Made by a program: the position numbers and the translations under genes. From contig NC_077230.1 of assembly GCF_027887165.1 (NCBI RefSeq), positions 33,121,351-33,185,350 of the forward strand: DNA of 64,000 bases, given 5' to 3'. How positions within the stretch are numbered: the first letter of the stretch is position 1; each line of letters opens with the position of its first letter. The notes beneath the pieces are model-generated. The model did not search any database, had not been told where the DNA came from, and saw nothing but the letters and a program-made list of their open reading frames with translations. This stretch comes from Monodelphis domestica. Taxonomy: Eukaryota > Chordata > Mammalia > Didelphimorphia > Didelphidae. This document shows positions 22,143 through 33,340 of the stretch, piece after piece.

Positions 22143-22395
22143 GCCTACAACTCTAAACATCTTGGGCCTGACTCAAGCAGCAGCAGATGCATCTAACTTC
22201 AACACTTTCTACTGAAGATAGCTCTGTCACCTGACCCCCAAGAACATATGATGGAAGAATCTGAAGCTTCTCTGTTAATATAAACCAAAACCTTTCTACC
22301 GAGATTGTACAGTTTAGAGGTTTCAAGCTATGAGAGGAGAACAACACAAATGATATACAGTTAACATAATATCATAGTCTGTAAACAAATTACTT

Positions 22396-22582
22396 TTTAA
22401 AAAAACCTTATTTTCTGTCTAGTAAAAATTCTAAGAAGAGAATGGCAAGGGCTAGGCAAAAGGAGTTAAGTGATTTGTCCAGGGTCACCCAGCTAAGAAG
22501 TATCTGAGGTTATATTTGAACCCAGGTGCTTCCAACTCCAGGCCTTGGTCTCTATCCACTGTGCCACCTAGCTACCCACCAA
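22396..22582 (-). repeat. tRNA-RTE SINE
   Basis: Antisense order: 'aaaaaccttattttctgtct', 'aagggctaggcaaaagg', 'tgtccagggtcacccagct', 'gtgccacctagctaccca'. Near full length. Confidence 0.8.
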
Positions 22583-24498
22583 TTACCTTCTTAAAGGCAG
22601 TAATTGGAATTTTGAATACTACTGGTAGATATTTCAACAAGGAAAGCACTTTTTGCAAATTCTGCTATATAAATAGCACATCTGAGAGATATGACAATAC
22701 CATAGGCAAATATGGATCTTCCCTTCCTGTCATTCTTCATCCTGTAATCTGGGGAAATAGAAAGTTAGTACTTAAGTTGTCTTTGTGACTGTAATACCAA
22801 GTATTTCCTGCTTTGCAAATGTATGAATGAGTCCAGGCTCTGTGAATGAGGAGAATCCTTGGCATCATGGAAATATATGCCCCTCTCTATACCATTTAAA
22901 ATATAATTTACAAATTACTCTGGGAGTAATTCCACATAGCTCTACGAATGGTTTGATCAGAACACAGTTTCACCAACAGCATATTAGTGTCTTCACTTTT
23001 CCACATCCCTTCCAAACGTTGTCATTTTGCCCTTTCGTTGTTTTAACCAATCTGATGGGTGTGAGATGAAACCTCAGAATTGTTTTGGTTTGCATTTCCC
23101 TAATCAGTAATGACTTAAAGCATTTTTTGTGTAACTATATATGGCTTTGATTTCTTCACCTGAGAAATGTCTGTGTATGTCCATTTATCAATTAGGGGAT
23201 GGCTCTTACTCTCACAAATCTGATAAAGTTCTCTATATGTTTTACATATGGGATCTCTGAGTGTCTATGAAAATTTCCCCCCTATTTTCTGCTTTCCTCC
23301 TAATCTTGGCAACATTTGTTTTATCTGTACAAAATTTTTTCAACTTAATGTACTCAAAATTATTCATTTTACATCTCAAAATGCTCTCCATCTCTCATTT
23401 ACTCATAAATACCTCTACTATCCATAAATTTGATAAGTCCCCTCTTCTTCTAATTAGCTTGTAATAGCTCCATTATGTCTAGGTCATGTATCAATTTTGA
23501 TCTTATCTCAGTGAATTACCAGTATAAGATATTGGTCCATTCCTAGTTTCTACGAAACTATTTTCCATTTGTCCTAGCAATTTTTTTTCCAAATAATGAT
23601 TTCTTTCCCAATACTCTGGATCTATTTAAAAAAAAAATCAAATACAAGGTTACTATAATCTTCTACTATGGTCCATTTTATGTCTGTCCTGTTCCACTAG
23701 TCTGCCTTTCTGTATCTTAGCTAGTACCAGATAGTTTTGATAATTACTGCTTTATAACATAGTTAAAAAAATCTGTTATTACTAGTGTACTGAAGAGAAG
23801 AGATGGTGAGGAGAAAGAGGGAACAGGGGTGAGAGAGAGGGAAAAGATTGTTCTATTTCTTCTTCTCCTCCCTTATTTCTGGGGGGAGATAAGCTAGGTC
23901 CTGTCCCCTTGGAGAAAGAGAGTATGTCTCCACAGTGATATTTTCTGAGAGATGGAGGATAGGAGACTAAAGTGGGATTGCCTTAGTGAGATGTCAGGAT
24001 GCCTCCTTCAGAGGAACCCAGGACTCCTGAGATCAAATCTGTCCCTGAGAGGCAAGATGCTCTTTTATGCCTCTGTTTCCCCCAGGGACATTAACTGTCA
24101 ACCCCTTTCAGGATCTTAGACATGGTTAACTGCCAAGGAAAGATGTCAATTCCTTTGGTCAGACAATCTTAAATCACTGGGATCTAGAAGTCAACCCTAT
24201 TTTGGGGAGAGGTGTGACCCTCCCCAAACTTTCAATCCCCTTAACTATGTTGTTTAGGGACTGGTCCAAACCTAAATCTTAAATGTTCAACAATTTATTG
24301 AGGTTAAAGAAGGAAAGGGGATGGCAAGGGTGTCAGGCAGGAAAGTGGGTACAAAAGGGAAACCCTACAGATTTTCCCCTCTTGCAGTTTGGCCCCTCAA
24401 AGTCTGGAGGTCACAGGCTTATCAACCCTGACCTTTCCCTTTTGCCAACTGCTTTTCTTGTCCCTACTCTCAACTAGCTAGATCTTGAAATGTGTGAG

Positions 24499-24600
24499 TC
24501 CAGAGAGAGAGAGAGAGAAAGAGAGACAGAGACAGAGATAGAGAGAGACAGAGAGACAGAGACAGAGAGACAGAGACAGAGACAGAGAGACAGAGAAATC
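24499..24600. repeat. (GA)n/(GACAGA)n microsatellite
   Basis: Purine repeats inside LTR D. The R/E-rich frame at 24,490-24,672 is a by-product. Confidence 0.95.
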
Positions 24601-24702
24601 TCAAAACAAAGGTCTGTGGATGGACAAAGGTCCAAAACCACAATCCCACTTGAGGATTTTAGGCTGTTTTAACTGAAGGTCTTAGTGGAGGTATTTGGGG
24701 TC

Positions 24703-25810
24703 TGTAAATCTTGAAATCTCTCAGACTTGTGAATGTTAAAAATTTCCCCATCAGGGAATTCTTAATTGGAACAAATTCCCTACTGAGAAACATTTCCCAT
24801 TTTGATGTGAGAACTCATCAGGATCAGAAATGGGAGGACCTCTACTCCACCCGTACTTAAGACTGCTTTAGGGGAGAAAACTCATTGCTAAACAAAGAAA
24901 GTACTTGGATCCATGCTTATGGTGGGGCAAGGAGTTCTTTGAGCCAGGCCTGTTTTTAGAATTGATACAATGAGATGCTAGGTACCTAAAAGGGTAGGGC
25001 AAGTTTTCTCTTAATGAGATTAGTTGACTCAGCTGTGTTTTCACTAGCTCAGACTTACTGAGGAGATTTGTCGACTTAGCAGGAATTCAGATGGGCAGTC
25101 CTTTGGAAAGCGTCTACAGTGATTGGTAGATGTAGGGACTTAGGGGATGTGACATGGGAGAAAAACCCCTATATAAGAAAAAGCAGAATCTCTTGAGGAG
25201 ATAGATTCCTTTTGGAGAATTCCTTTTGGAGGATCTCTGATGATCTATGAGGACCGCTTGGGAAGAGTCTCTTGAGAGAGGCTCTGGAGAAGGGAAGCTC
25301 TTGGAGGACAATCTCTAAGGAGGTCTCCCTGGAGCTCCTCTAAGGGGACTCTGTCCCTCTGGAGGCTCTGGAGAGAGGCCCTTTGGAACAGTCTCTGGCG
25401 GGAAGGCTCTCTGGTGAAGTCAGCTGAGATGGAGTCAGTAAAATCCTTGTTTAGTCAGACCTTGCGGTGAGTGTTAAAAAACTGACTGATTTCTCTCTTA
25501 AGGCTCAGGTCTAGGCCATATTGGCTTGAGGTCCTTCATACTTATTCCTTTCTTACTCTTTCTCTCTTTCTTTGATTACTCATTGTATTGTTAATTAAAA
25601 TCTCTATAAAACCCAATTGACTTGGGTATTTGAATAATTGGGAATATTTCCTTGGAGACCACCTTATATTTGATTTAAAAACCAAGACACTGTAGTGAAA
25701 CATATTTCTGTGGTCAAATTTACTCACCCTCTCTTATATCTATCACAATTTATATCTTCCACCATTTTAATCACTACAGTTTAAGACCTCAACCAATTTT
25801 AAATCTCACA
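24703..25810 (+). mobile_element. Solo LTR, family C-related, innermost of the nest
   Basis: TGTAAATCTT ... AATCTCACA, 1,108 bp, flanked by an exact GGTC (24,699-24,702 and 25,811-25,814). TATA-like 'cccctatataagaaaa' near 25,168; 'aattaaaatctc' near 25,594 as polyadenylation region. The U5-side phrase 'acccaattgacttgggtat' is shared with the LTR at 21.4 kb. Confidence 0.9.
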
Positions 25811-26395
25811 GGTCTCAGAAGGGATAGTAGATCTGCAAAGAGATAGGCTTTTTCTCAGCTTCAGGGAATCCACCTCTCTCCTCTACCTTCCCCAAGCCAG
25901 AAAATGAGTTGCCAGTTGGATCTTCAAGCTTCTGATGACCCCTATTAGAATTTTCATTTTTTTTCTTTGCTCCTCCTCCACTCTTTCTTCAGCTGGTCCC
26001 TCTAAGAGACTGGTCTCTCTCCTAAAATGCAGTCTTACACTAGACCTCTTTCCTTTATATTTTTTAAAATTAATTCTTTTACTATTATTGATCTTTTGTT
26101 CCTCCAAATGAGTTATTTTTTCTAGCTCAATAAGATAATTTTTGGTAATTTGCTTTAGTTGATTGGTAATTTGATGGCATTGAATAGATTAGATAAGATT
26201 GCCATTTTTATTATATGGGTTCTGTTCATTCATAAACAACGAATATTTCTCTGATTATTTAGATCTGACTTTATTTCTATAAAAAGTGTTTTGTAATTTT
26301 GTTCTTGGCTTTATTTTGCATGTATACTCTTGGGTATTTTATTCTATCTGTGGTCACTTTAAATGAAATATCTCTTTCGATATCTTCTTTCAGGG

Positions 26396-27890
26396 ATATA
26401 CTTTTTTATAATATAAATGTTTTTTGACATTTTGTGATCTGTGTTCTCTACCTTCCTCTCCTCCCAAAATGATAGGTAATGTCGTATAAGTGATACATAT
26501 GCTATTACATGCAGTACATATTTTCATGTTCTTAATGTGAAAGAAGATACATATCACTTCAATAAGAAAGATATTCATGAAGGAGATAAAGTAAAAAAAA
26601 ATGGCTTACTTCAATCTGTATTCAGACTCCATCAGTTCCCTCTTTGGCAGTGATAGCTTTTTTAGTCATGAGTCCTTTGGAATTGTCTTGGATCTTTGCA
26701 TTGATGATTATAGTTAAATTATTCCCAGTTGATCATCATGTTTTATTGGTTTACTGTGTATAACATTCTCCTGATTCTGCTCACTTCACTTTGTATACTT
26801 CATATAAGGTTTTTTTTTATTTTTTTGTGATTGTCCTGTTTATTGCTTCTTATGGAATAATAGTATTCCTTTACAATTATATACCACAACTTGTTCAATT
26901 GAAATAAAAATTCTTCCTAGATGGATGGGAGATGATAACTACCCACCCAGGGACCTTTTCAGAGCCAATAAAGCACAAAACCCCTTGGGCTCTGGAAATA
27001 AAGTTTATTATTTATAATAGGAGTAAAGGGGAAATGATAGGTAGGTTCCTAAAACTATAGATCTAATCTCCATCTAATCTCTTTCACCTCATGGTGAATT
27101 ATTTCTTCTAGAGAATTCACTCAAGCTACTCTAAACTCCTTATCTCTAACTAAGACCCACAAACCCCAGATATCAGACTGTAAGATAACCTAATTAGTAT
27201 GGAGTATCAAAAAAGGATAAAATGGAAGGACTCACAGATGTATTTGAGCCCTTCTCTAACCTGGGGTAGTTCCTCGGTATACCCAGAGTCCCAGATGATC
27301 AAACCCTGGGTTTACTTGTCATCAAGTGGATTTCTGATAAATGGAGCTCAGGCAGATGTTCTCTGTACTTCAGGGAAAAAGCAGTCCACTCCAAGGCAAA
27401 TTCTCAAACCCAGGAATCACTAACCTTTCCACAAGATTAAAATTTCCAAGGGAAAATTGCCAGAGCAAAGATCCTCCTTCCAGCTCACTCAAAGTGACAG
27501 TTAGAAACCGTCAAACCCCAAGATCCTCTTCTTCCTTCCAGAATCTTTCCCCTCAGGGCTTACATCCAAAATCTCCTCTTTTTCTCTTAAAGCTAATTCA
27601 TGAAATTTACTCTATCCCTCACTTACTTCCTGCATAGCCATTCCCCAACTGATGGATACGCCTTCAGTTTCTAATTTCATTTCTCTCCATTCCAAAAAGA
27701 GCCTCTATGAATATTTTTGTACAAGTAGGTCCTCTATCTTTAATCTCTTTGGGGTAAACCCTTAGTTGTAATGTTATTGAGTCAAAAAGTGTGCACAGTT
27801 TTATGGCCCTTTAGGCACGGTTCTATATTGCAATCCAGAATGCTCATATCAGTTCACAGCTCCACCAACAATATGTTAGTCCAAGCATTT
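26396..27890 (-). mobile_element. L1 3' end, split by an LTR
   Basis: Antisense 3' UTR and ORF2 C-terminus: 'cagactccatcagttccct', 'cctttggaattgtcttgga', 'ataccacaacttgttca', then after the insert 'agccattccccaactgatgg' and 'tctttggggtaaacc'. Ends at 'ttcacagctccaccaacaat' (near 27,870), so 5'-truncated. Confidence 0.85.
26900..27634 (-). mobile_element. Solo LTR-like insertion, family F, in L1
   Basis: Separates two adjacent L1 phrases ('cttgttca' and 'agccattcccc'). On the minus strand it starts TGCAGGAAGTAAG, has 'ataataaactttattt' near its 3' side and ends ...TTTCA. No clean target duplication was found. The frames at 27,199-27,423 and 27,341-27,637 lie in it and are not host genes. Confidence 0.6.
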
Positions 27891-28165
27891 CCTCTTGCTG
27901 TCCCTCATGCCTGAATGCTTTCCTTCCTCATCTCTGCCTATTGAATTTCTTGTCTTCTTTCAAGCCCCAGTAAAATCCATTTTCTACAGGCAATGTTTCC
28001 CAACCCCTTTTAATTTTAGTTCCTTAACTCTTTTAATTTTTCCCTATTTATTCTGTATGTAGATTGTTTGTGTTTGTTATATCCTCCCTTAGACTGGCTT
28101 TTGCCTCTTCTTGTATCCAAAGCAGTTAGCACTGTGCCTAGTACTTAGTTGGTACTTACAGAACA
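27891..28165 (+). repeat. L2 3' end
   Basis: 'ccctcatgcctgaatgcttt', 'ttctttcaagccccagtaaa' and 'agcactgtgcctagtactta' are the L2 3' UTR in order. Confidence 0.75.
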
Positions 28166-28184
28166 ATTTCTATGCTTCTTCCAT

Positions 28185-28520
28185 CTGATATTGGTGTAGT
28201 TATTCCTTTCTTCAAACACAAGACTTTACATTTACATTACATTTTAATATTCTTAGATTCAACTCAGTGCTTTAGTCTGCCAAGATCGTTTTGGAGTCTG
28301 ACTGATATCAAGTGTGTTAACTATCGTTCTCATTGTTGGGCCATCTTTAATTTTGTCTCTGGAAACTCAGATGAAGAGCCTGCCCATCAGAGACATTATC
28401 CCCCAAAAGAGTTATGTGATTTTACATAGAGACCAAGGTTATCCAATTTCATTAGCGTCAGAAGTTTGAGCTGCCTCTTCCACATGTATAATCTAATTGT
28501 GTCCTTCATTACCACTATAT
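28185..28520 (-). repeat. CR1/L3 LINE fragment
   Basis: Plus-strand order 'acacaagactttacatttac', 'gatcgttttggagtctgact' and 'caagtgtgttaactatcg' is the antisense CR1/L3 signature, matching the relative order in the fragment at 51.0-51.7 kb. Confidence 0.65.
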
Positions 28521-29959
28521 TCTATTTCTTTCCATAGATATTGTATCTGCAGGAGAATGAACCTCCAGTTTCTGGGGGTAATTTTAAAATTTTTACATTT
28601 GATTTTTTTATTATGCTATTATAGTAAATGTCTTTGTTAGAAACTAATTTTTAAAAATTGCCTGATTATTAATGGGAAGAACACTGATGGGGGCTTGCTT
28701 GTATGTTAGGAGTATAGATCAATAGTTTTACCTTTAGAATCCTAAGGTATCAGCCACCACTACTATAAGAACAAGCTGAGTTAGTAACTTAGGAGATATT
28801 TCACAACCAAATGTAAGGTACATAAATAATAACCATATTTTCCAAGGTCAAAATTAAGAAATGTGGTCTTATACAGAATATTCCATTTGTAAAATTTTCC
28901 TATATCTTTTTTTTTGTGTCATTTGATGCTGCCCCCCAGGAACCCAGAACATATGATTTAGAAAAAGGGGCTATCGTTTAGCACCAAAAAGTCAGGACAA
29001 CCTTCATAGAAGAGTTAGAATTTTATTTGGGTTTTAAAGGATTTAGACAATAACTGTATGCTATCTTTTGATTCATAAAGTACGGTCTTTACCACCAGGT
29101 GAGATAGGTGGTGAAAGTTATCACAGTAATTTTTTTCTTTATCATACTAAATTTCCTCACAAATGTGGAAACTAGGATTAGTTTGTGAATTCCCCAAGGC
29201 TCATTTAGTTAGTATAAGGTGAAGCACATCTATCAATCCATTGTAATTTCCATTCACCTATAAGCCAAGTAAAAGAGCTTAGACTTGTGTAGGAAATAGA
29301 TAGCCATTGTTGTTTTATAAAGTGGACTGGCAAGCAGAATCGATTAGAGGAATGAGAGACCACAAGGAAGGCCACTTAGGAAACTAATATAACAACCCAG
29401 GAAAAGGTAGCCAACTCCTGAACGAAGGTGGCAAGCATGGCAATTGATATATACCTAAGCAATTTTCCAAGAGATAAGATGACAAGGAGAATGGTTAGGA
29501 TTTGATAAAACTGAGTGGGCAGGTAGAGGAGGAAAAGAAGAGTCAAAAAAGCCTGCTCTTGGTTGGGAAATTGGAAATGACATCTTGTTTTTCCTTCCAG
29601 AAATTCTATGACTGCAGGATGAGGGCTCGGCCAGAGCAGTGACGGAAACACGCATGGACAGGGCAGGTCTTTCAAAGGAAAAGTCAACGGAACTTGTGGA
29701 CCACCAGTGAACTAGAGAGCAGTCAAACGAAATGACCAAGTGATGCTCCGAAGTTCTAACTGCACAGATTTCTAACTGCCTTTCCTGTAGAGATGGCCAC
29801 TTTTTTCTAGTTCCAATCAAAGTTTTTTCCCTCCTACGTCGTCTCTACTCCTCCAGCAGAAAAAACAGACAGAGATTAGAGACGGATCGGACCCTACTCT
29901 CAAGAAAATGCAGAGGGCTTGTTCTGAACATGAGTAGACTTCAGGGAAGCCGAGTATCC
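28521..29959. other. Upstream flank of the CpG island, mostly unannotated
   Basis: Unique AT-rich sequence. A weak MIR-like stretch lies near 29,070-29,230 ('tttcctcacaaatgtggaaa', 'aaggctcatttagttag'). The minus-strand frames at 29,376-29,820 lack any recognisable domain. Confidence 0.4.
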
Positions 29960-29962
29960 CAC

Positions 29963-30106
29963 CTGCTCTACTATCAATTTCCGTACTGGGAGCGCATTTG
30001 CCCCAAGGCCAATCCGAAGCATCCTTCCCAGCACTCTCTTCCGGTATACCACCCTTCCTCCAGGAACTCTCGCGAGATAGTCGTTCCAAGCTCCTGCCTG
30101 CGCCAT
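29963..30106 (-). CDS. Candidate first coding exon, unrecognised product
   Basis: From the ATG in the YY1 box the frame reads MAQAGAWNDYLARVPGGRVV and runs in the open for 48 codons to a CAG/GTGGGA splice donor at 29,963/29,962; without splicing it would stop at 29,900 after 68 codons. The product is basic and I recognise no family. No second exon was found on the left. For: promoter elements directly upstream and the YY1-embedded ATG. Against: GC-rich sequence often stays open by chance, and a longer minus-strand frame from 30,730 reads through the same region without looking like a protein. Treat as a hypothesis; the transcript could also be non-coding or use another frame. Confidence 0.3.
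30068..30077. promoter_or_regulatory. TCTCGCGAGA palindromic promoter element
   Basis: A perfect 10-bp palindrome, known from many mammalian CpG-island promoters as a core element active in both directions. It lies 25 bp from the YY1 box and 27 bp from the ETS site. Confidence 0.85.
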
Positions 30107-30109
30107 CTT
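30101..30109 (-). promoter_or_regulatory. YY1-type box containing an ATG
   Basis: On the minus strand it reads AAGATGGCG, the classic YY1 site found just downstream of start sites, where its ATG sometimes serves as the initiator. Its orientation supports a minus-strand transcript starting near 30.11-30.13 kb. Confidence 0.65.
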
Positions 30110-30337
30110 TGTAGCTGGCGATTGGCGGTGCCGGGCGGCAGTCCTGGAAGTCCATCGCTTCACTTGCCAACCTCGCGTAGAGGCAGGATCCAGGAAATAC
30201 AGGGAGGGGGGCGGAGGGGGAAGCAGGAAAGGGGGCGGTGGCGCCCGTGGCGGCTGCTGCTCTGTCCACGCGGGCGCTCGCTCGCTACTGTTCTCCGGGA
30301 TTCCCGGGGTGGGGGCCCCCGTGCGTGCACACACCCC

Positions 30338-30385
30338 GCGGGGGGTGGGGTGAGGGGAAACAGGCGGGAGGGGGGCGGAACCCAA
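30338..30385 (+). promoter_or_regulatory. G-quadruplex-prone G-run cluster
   Basis: Five or more runs of three to six G with short loops (GGGGGGTGGGGTGAGGGG, then GGCGGGAGGGGGGCGG) lie on the plus strand, so they would be in the nascent RNA of the proposed plus-strand exon. Confidence 0.6.
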
Positions 30386-30519
30386 GGGGGAGGGGAAGTT
30401 GCGCCTGCCCGGACCCCCCGCCGAGGAGAGGAGGCTACGTCGGCCCCGCCCGCGGGGCCGGGCACCGGTGGGACGGGCAGGAAGGAGCCCAGGGCGCCCG
30501 CGCTGCTGGAAAGAGGGAC

Positions 30520-30572
30520 TAGGACGAGGAGGAGGAGGAGAAGAAGAAGGAGGAGGAGGAGGAGGAGGTGGA
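30520..30572 (+). repeat. (GGA)n/(GAA)n purine trinucleotide repeat
   Basis: About 17 purine triplets close to the proposed splice donor. The polyarginine and polyglycine frames across the island are its by-products. Confidence 0.9.
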
Positions 30573-30800
30573 GCAGGAGCAGTGGCGGCGATTAGGGTGA
30601 GAGACCTCTCAAGGCCCCGGAGCCCGCCCCCTTGCATTTGCTGGGACCAGGAAGGGGATTGAGGGTGCTGGAGGGAGGGTGTCTCCGTGACCCCAGGCCC
30701 AGGGCGTTGTGGGGGGACTCTGGCTGCCACAGGCGGTGCCCGAGCCTGCCTGCCCCGCTCCCTTCCCTCTGCCCGGGCCCCAGGACCAGGGCAGGGGGCT

Positions 30801-32349
30801 TGGGAAGTTTAGGTGCAGGTGTAATGGGAGGGAAGGCTGTCTCCATTATTAGGATGGCGTAAGGATAGTGCAGAGTATGTTTGTGCTCTACATTCTCCGG
30901 TCCAAAGAATGAACATTGAGAAAGGAGGGCCTGACTCTTCTCTTAAGACACCAAGATTGGCTGCTCTGCTTGCTGGTCGTTGACGTTCTTTCCACTTTCA
31001 TTCAATGTGTGTATTAAGGGGAGTTGGGAAGGTGTAATAGTAGCTGCAGTCAAAGTAGTAACAAAAGTAGTGGTGTTTGCCTTGGGGCTTGTCTCTAGCT
31101 GCCCCTAGCTGGGGGTTGTGAGTTGAGGGGATTGGACGGGAAAGTTGTTTTAGCCTTCTATTATTATTAGCCTTCTAGCTCCCCTTTCTATTTGCTAATT
31201 CCAAGAATGAGCAATCCTGAATTAGGACTTGATTATCGTCTGTAAGGGATCTGGCTAGGCCGGGTGCTGATATTCATTATACATTCATTCACTATGTGAA
31301 TTAGGGGGAGTTTGGAGCGGGAGGTTGTGGTGTGGGGTGGTAGTAGTAAACTGTAATTGTGGTGTTTTTCTAAAGGTGATTAGAAGGTAGGTTAGCAAAG
31401 TTGAGAGCAAAAGTGAATATTTGTTAATCATATTAACAATTTATTTCGCTTTCCTAAAAATTACAAGTTTTGTAGTTCAAGAGATTTGATCTAGTTCAGC
31501 CTCTGTTTTGAATTTTATCACATTATTTATGCAAAGTACAGAATTGCATATCTGATCTAAAGTTTACATTAATTATTTGACAATTTGGAGGCAATTAAGG
31601 TATTAATTAAATAGAAAAGTCATCCATCCTTTAAAAATTCACTTTAATATTAATAGGTCTGTCATTTTAGTGTGTTCTTCCCTGATATTTGTTAATGGAT
31701 GTCTATTTTAATGTTATAATGCTACTGACAAAACTTTAGGATTAGTAGGAAAAGCTAACAATTTGCTAGAATAGGCTATTTGCATACACTTAAGTTTTTT
31801 TTCATGCTTCAGTAATCAACTATTTACAGCAAAACAAAAATTTGGAAATGAATAAAAAGAAGAAAAGAATGCAATAAGAATAGACTGTTTACATGGGAAG
31901 TATCAGAATTTGTGAAGTGAAACCAATTATGAAATTTCATTCTTGTAAATTTTTTATGTTGATTTGTACACATCAGAAGTTTTTGAGAAGGTGTTTATAT
32001 TTTGGCTAACTAAATTAGCATATGTTTTGTTTTTCAACGGAGACCATACATTTTTCTAAAGTTATTAACTTCAAGGAAATACATATTTAGATTTCAGGGT
32101 ATGTTAAATTTAACAAAAAAAAATTTATTCTGGTGTTTATAATATGATATGTACAATGTATGTTAGATGACTTCCTCATAAAGGTTCAACCCACAGATTT
32201 TATTTCACTAAATGTATAGAATTGTATTTTGCATAGTTCTCTTAAAAATTAAATTTTACATCATAAAGAAAAGCTTCATTTGCATTGATAACTTTAAAAA
32301 CTGTTATTATTGTTAACTAAGAATTTGTATTTTTTCATATCTGTGTTTA
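30801..32349. other. Unannotated interval, putative start of intron 1
   Basis: Falls from GC-rich to AT-rich. No repeat family or exon was recognised, which is usual for the protected sequence just behind a CpG-island promoter. Confidence 0.45.
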
Positions 32350-33340
32350 TTATATAGCCACAGCCTCTTAAAAAATAAGTTTTTATTGATGCCTTTTGCT
32401 TTTTTACATCATGATGTAATTTATATCTCCCTTCTATCAGAAAGCCATCCCATATAATAAATAGTATTCTTAAAAAACAACAAAAGAAAAATCAGTATAG
32501 CCAATCACTACATTGAAAGACTCCTAAAATATGTACAACGTGTACACGTGTGATTTCCATGAAGGGGTATTATGCAGTGGTCTCTTATCAAAGTCATGCT
32601 TAATCTTTATAATTTTGCCACAGTCACATGTGATTTTTTTGGTGTGTGGTTGTTTTTTCTATTTACATTGTTGTGTATTTTTTCTTTGCTATATTTGCTT
32701 CATTCTACATTAATGTAGATCTTAGCATGCATTTCTGTATTCATCAGTCATCATTTTTTTACAGCATAGTCATCTTTTTTTTTGCATACATTTTTTTTTA
32801 GGCATTCCCCAGTTGGTGGATGTCTACTTTGATTCCAATTCTTTGCTTTCCCAAAAAGTGCTATTATAAAAATTTTGTTCTGTATGGGGACTTTATTATC
32901 AGTTGGCTTCTTTGGGGTATTTGCCTAGTAATAGAATTTCTGGGTCAAGGATTATAGATATTTTAGTCACTTCTTTTTGTGTATTTCCAGATTGTTTTCC
33001 AAAATGGTTGTACCAATTCATAGCTCTACCAACAATTTATTAGTGTGCCTATTATCCTACAATCCCTCCAATGTTGACTATTTCCATTCTTTTGATTATC
33101 TTTGCCATTCTGCAGAGTATGAGGTGAAACGTTTGGGTTTTTTCTTATTTGTGTTTCTCTTACTGTTTTGGAGCATCTTTTCATGTGGTTGTTAATACTT
33201 TGCAATTCTTTTGAGAACTATTTGTTCATATTCTTTGATCCTTTCTCTGTTGGGGAGTGGCTATTTGCCTTATTTTTTATATAGCTTGGATACCAAGCCC
33301 TTATCAAAGAAATCTGATACAAGCATCTTTTAGCAGAAGG
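32350..33340 (-). mobile_element. Old L1: ORF2 C-terminus and 3' UTR
   Basis: Antisense 'ggcattccccagttggtgga', 'tctttggggtatttgcctag', 'ttgttttccaaaatggttgt', 'ctctaccaacaatttattag' and 'gagtatgaggtgaaacgttt' follow L1 order. More diverged than the L1 at 35.5 kb. Confidence 0.8.

Larger units (their letters stand above)
23786..26039 (-). mobile_element. Solo LTR, family D, in L1 and itself split by an LTR
   Basis: TGTACTG at the left and GTCTTACA at the right are flanked by an exact CTAG (23,782-23,785 and 26,040-26,043). Without the inner LTR it is about 1.14 kb. The minus-strand reading has 'cataaaagagc' (TATA-like) and 'caataaattg' (polyadenylation region) in that order. It also carries a GAGA/CAGA microsatellite. 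Confidence 0.85.
22840..26395 (-). mobile_element. L1 ORF2 fragment, split by a nested LTR pair
   Basis: Blocks 22,840-23,785 and 26,040-26,395 are consecutive antisense L1 ORF2. Phrases include 'aaccaatctgatgggtgtga', 'ggtccattcctagtttct', 'ttttgataattactgcttta' and, after the insert, 'cttttgttcctccaaatgag' and 'tcatttataaac'-like sequence. The join 'ttactag/acctctttcc' is seamless once the LTR and its CTAG repeat are removed. 3' end not present; old copy. Confidence 0.85.
30090..30596 (+). other. Candidate 5' untranslated first exon of a plus-strand gene
   Basis: GC-rich transcript-like segment downstream of TCTCGCGAGA, ending in a GGA/GAA purine repeat (30,520-30,570) and GATTAGG followed by GTGAGA, a good splice donor at 30,597. 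No downstream ATG opens a plausible protein before the donor, so translation would begin in a later exon. No such exon was found to the right edge, which implies a first intron of more than 33 kb or a non-coding RNA. The start is placed near the palindrome by inference only. Confidence 0.4.
29960..30800. promoter_or_regulatory. CpG-island promoter, probably divergent
   Basis: The only strongly GC- and CpG-rich block in 64 kb. It carries CCAAT at 30,009-30,013 and inverted as ATTGG at 30,121-30,125, an ETS-type CTTCCGGT at 30,038-30,045, TCTCGCGAGA at 30,068-30,077, a YY1-type box at 30,101-30,109 and several GC boxes (for example near 30,207, 30,231 and 30,371). No TATA box was seen. This make-up is typical of TATA-less housekeeping promoters, often divergent. 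Genes on one or both sides are inferred; neither is identified. Confidence 0.85.

Noticed and set aside
29930-30595. 221-codon plus-strand frame ending in poly-Arg
   Set aside because: Poly-Arg is the GGA/GAA repeat in another frame; no domain, and it runs across the proposed splice donor region.
29900-30730. 276-codon minus-strand frame rich in Pro, Arg and Ala across the CpG island
   Set aside because: GC-rich sequence rarely contains stops; composition follows the base content, and the purine repeat gives serine/proline runs. Only the part behind the YY1-embedded ATG was kept as a weak candidate.
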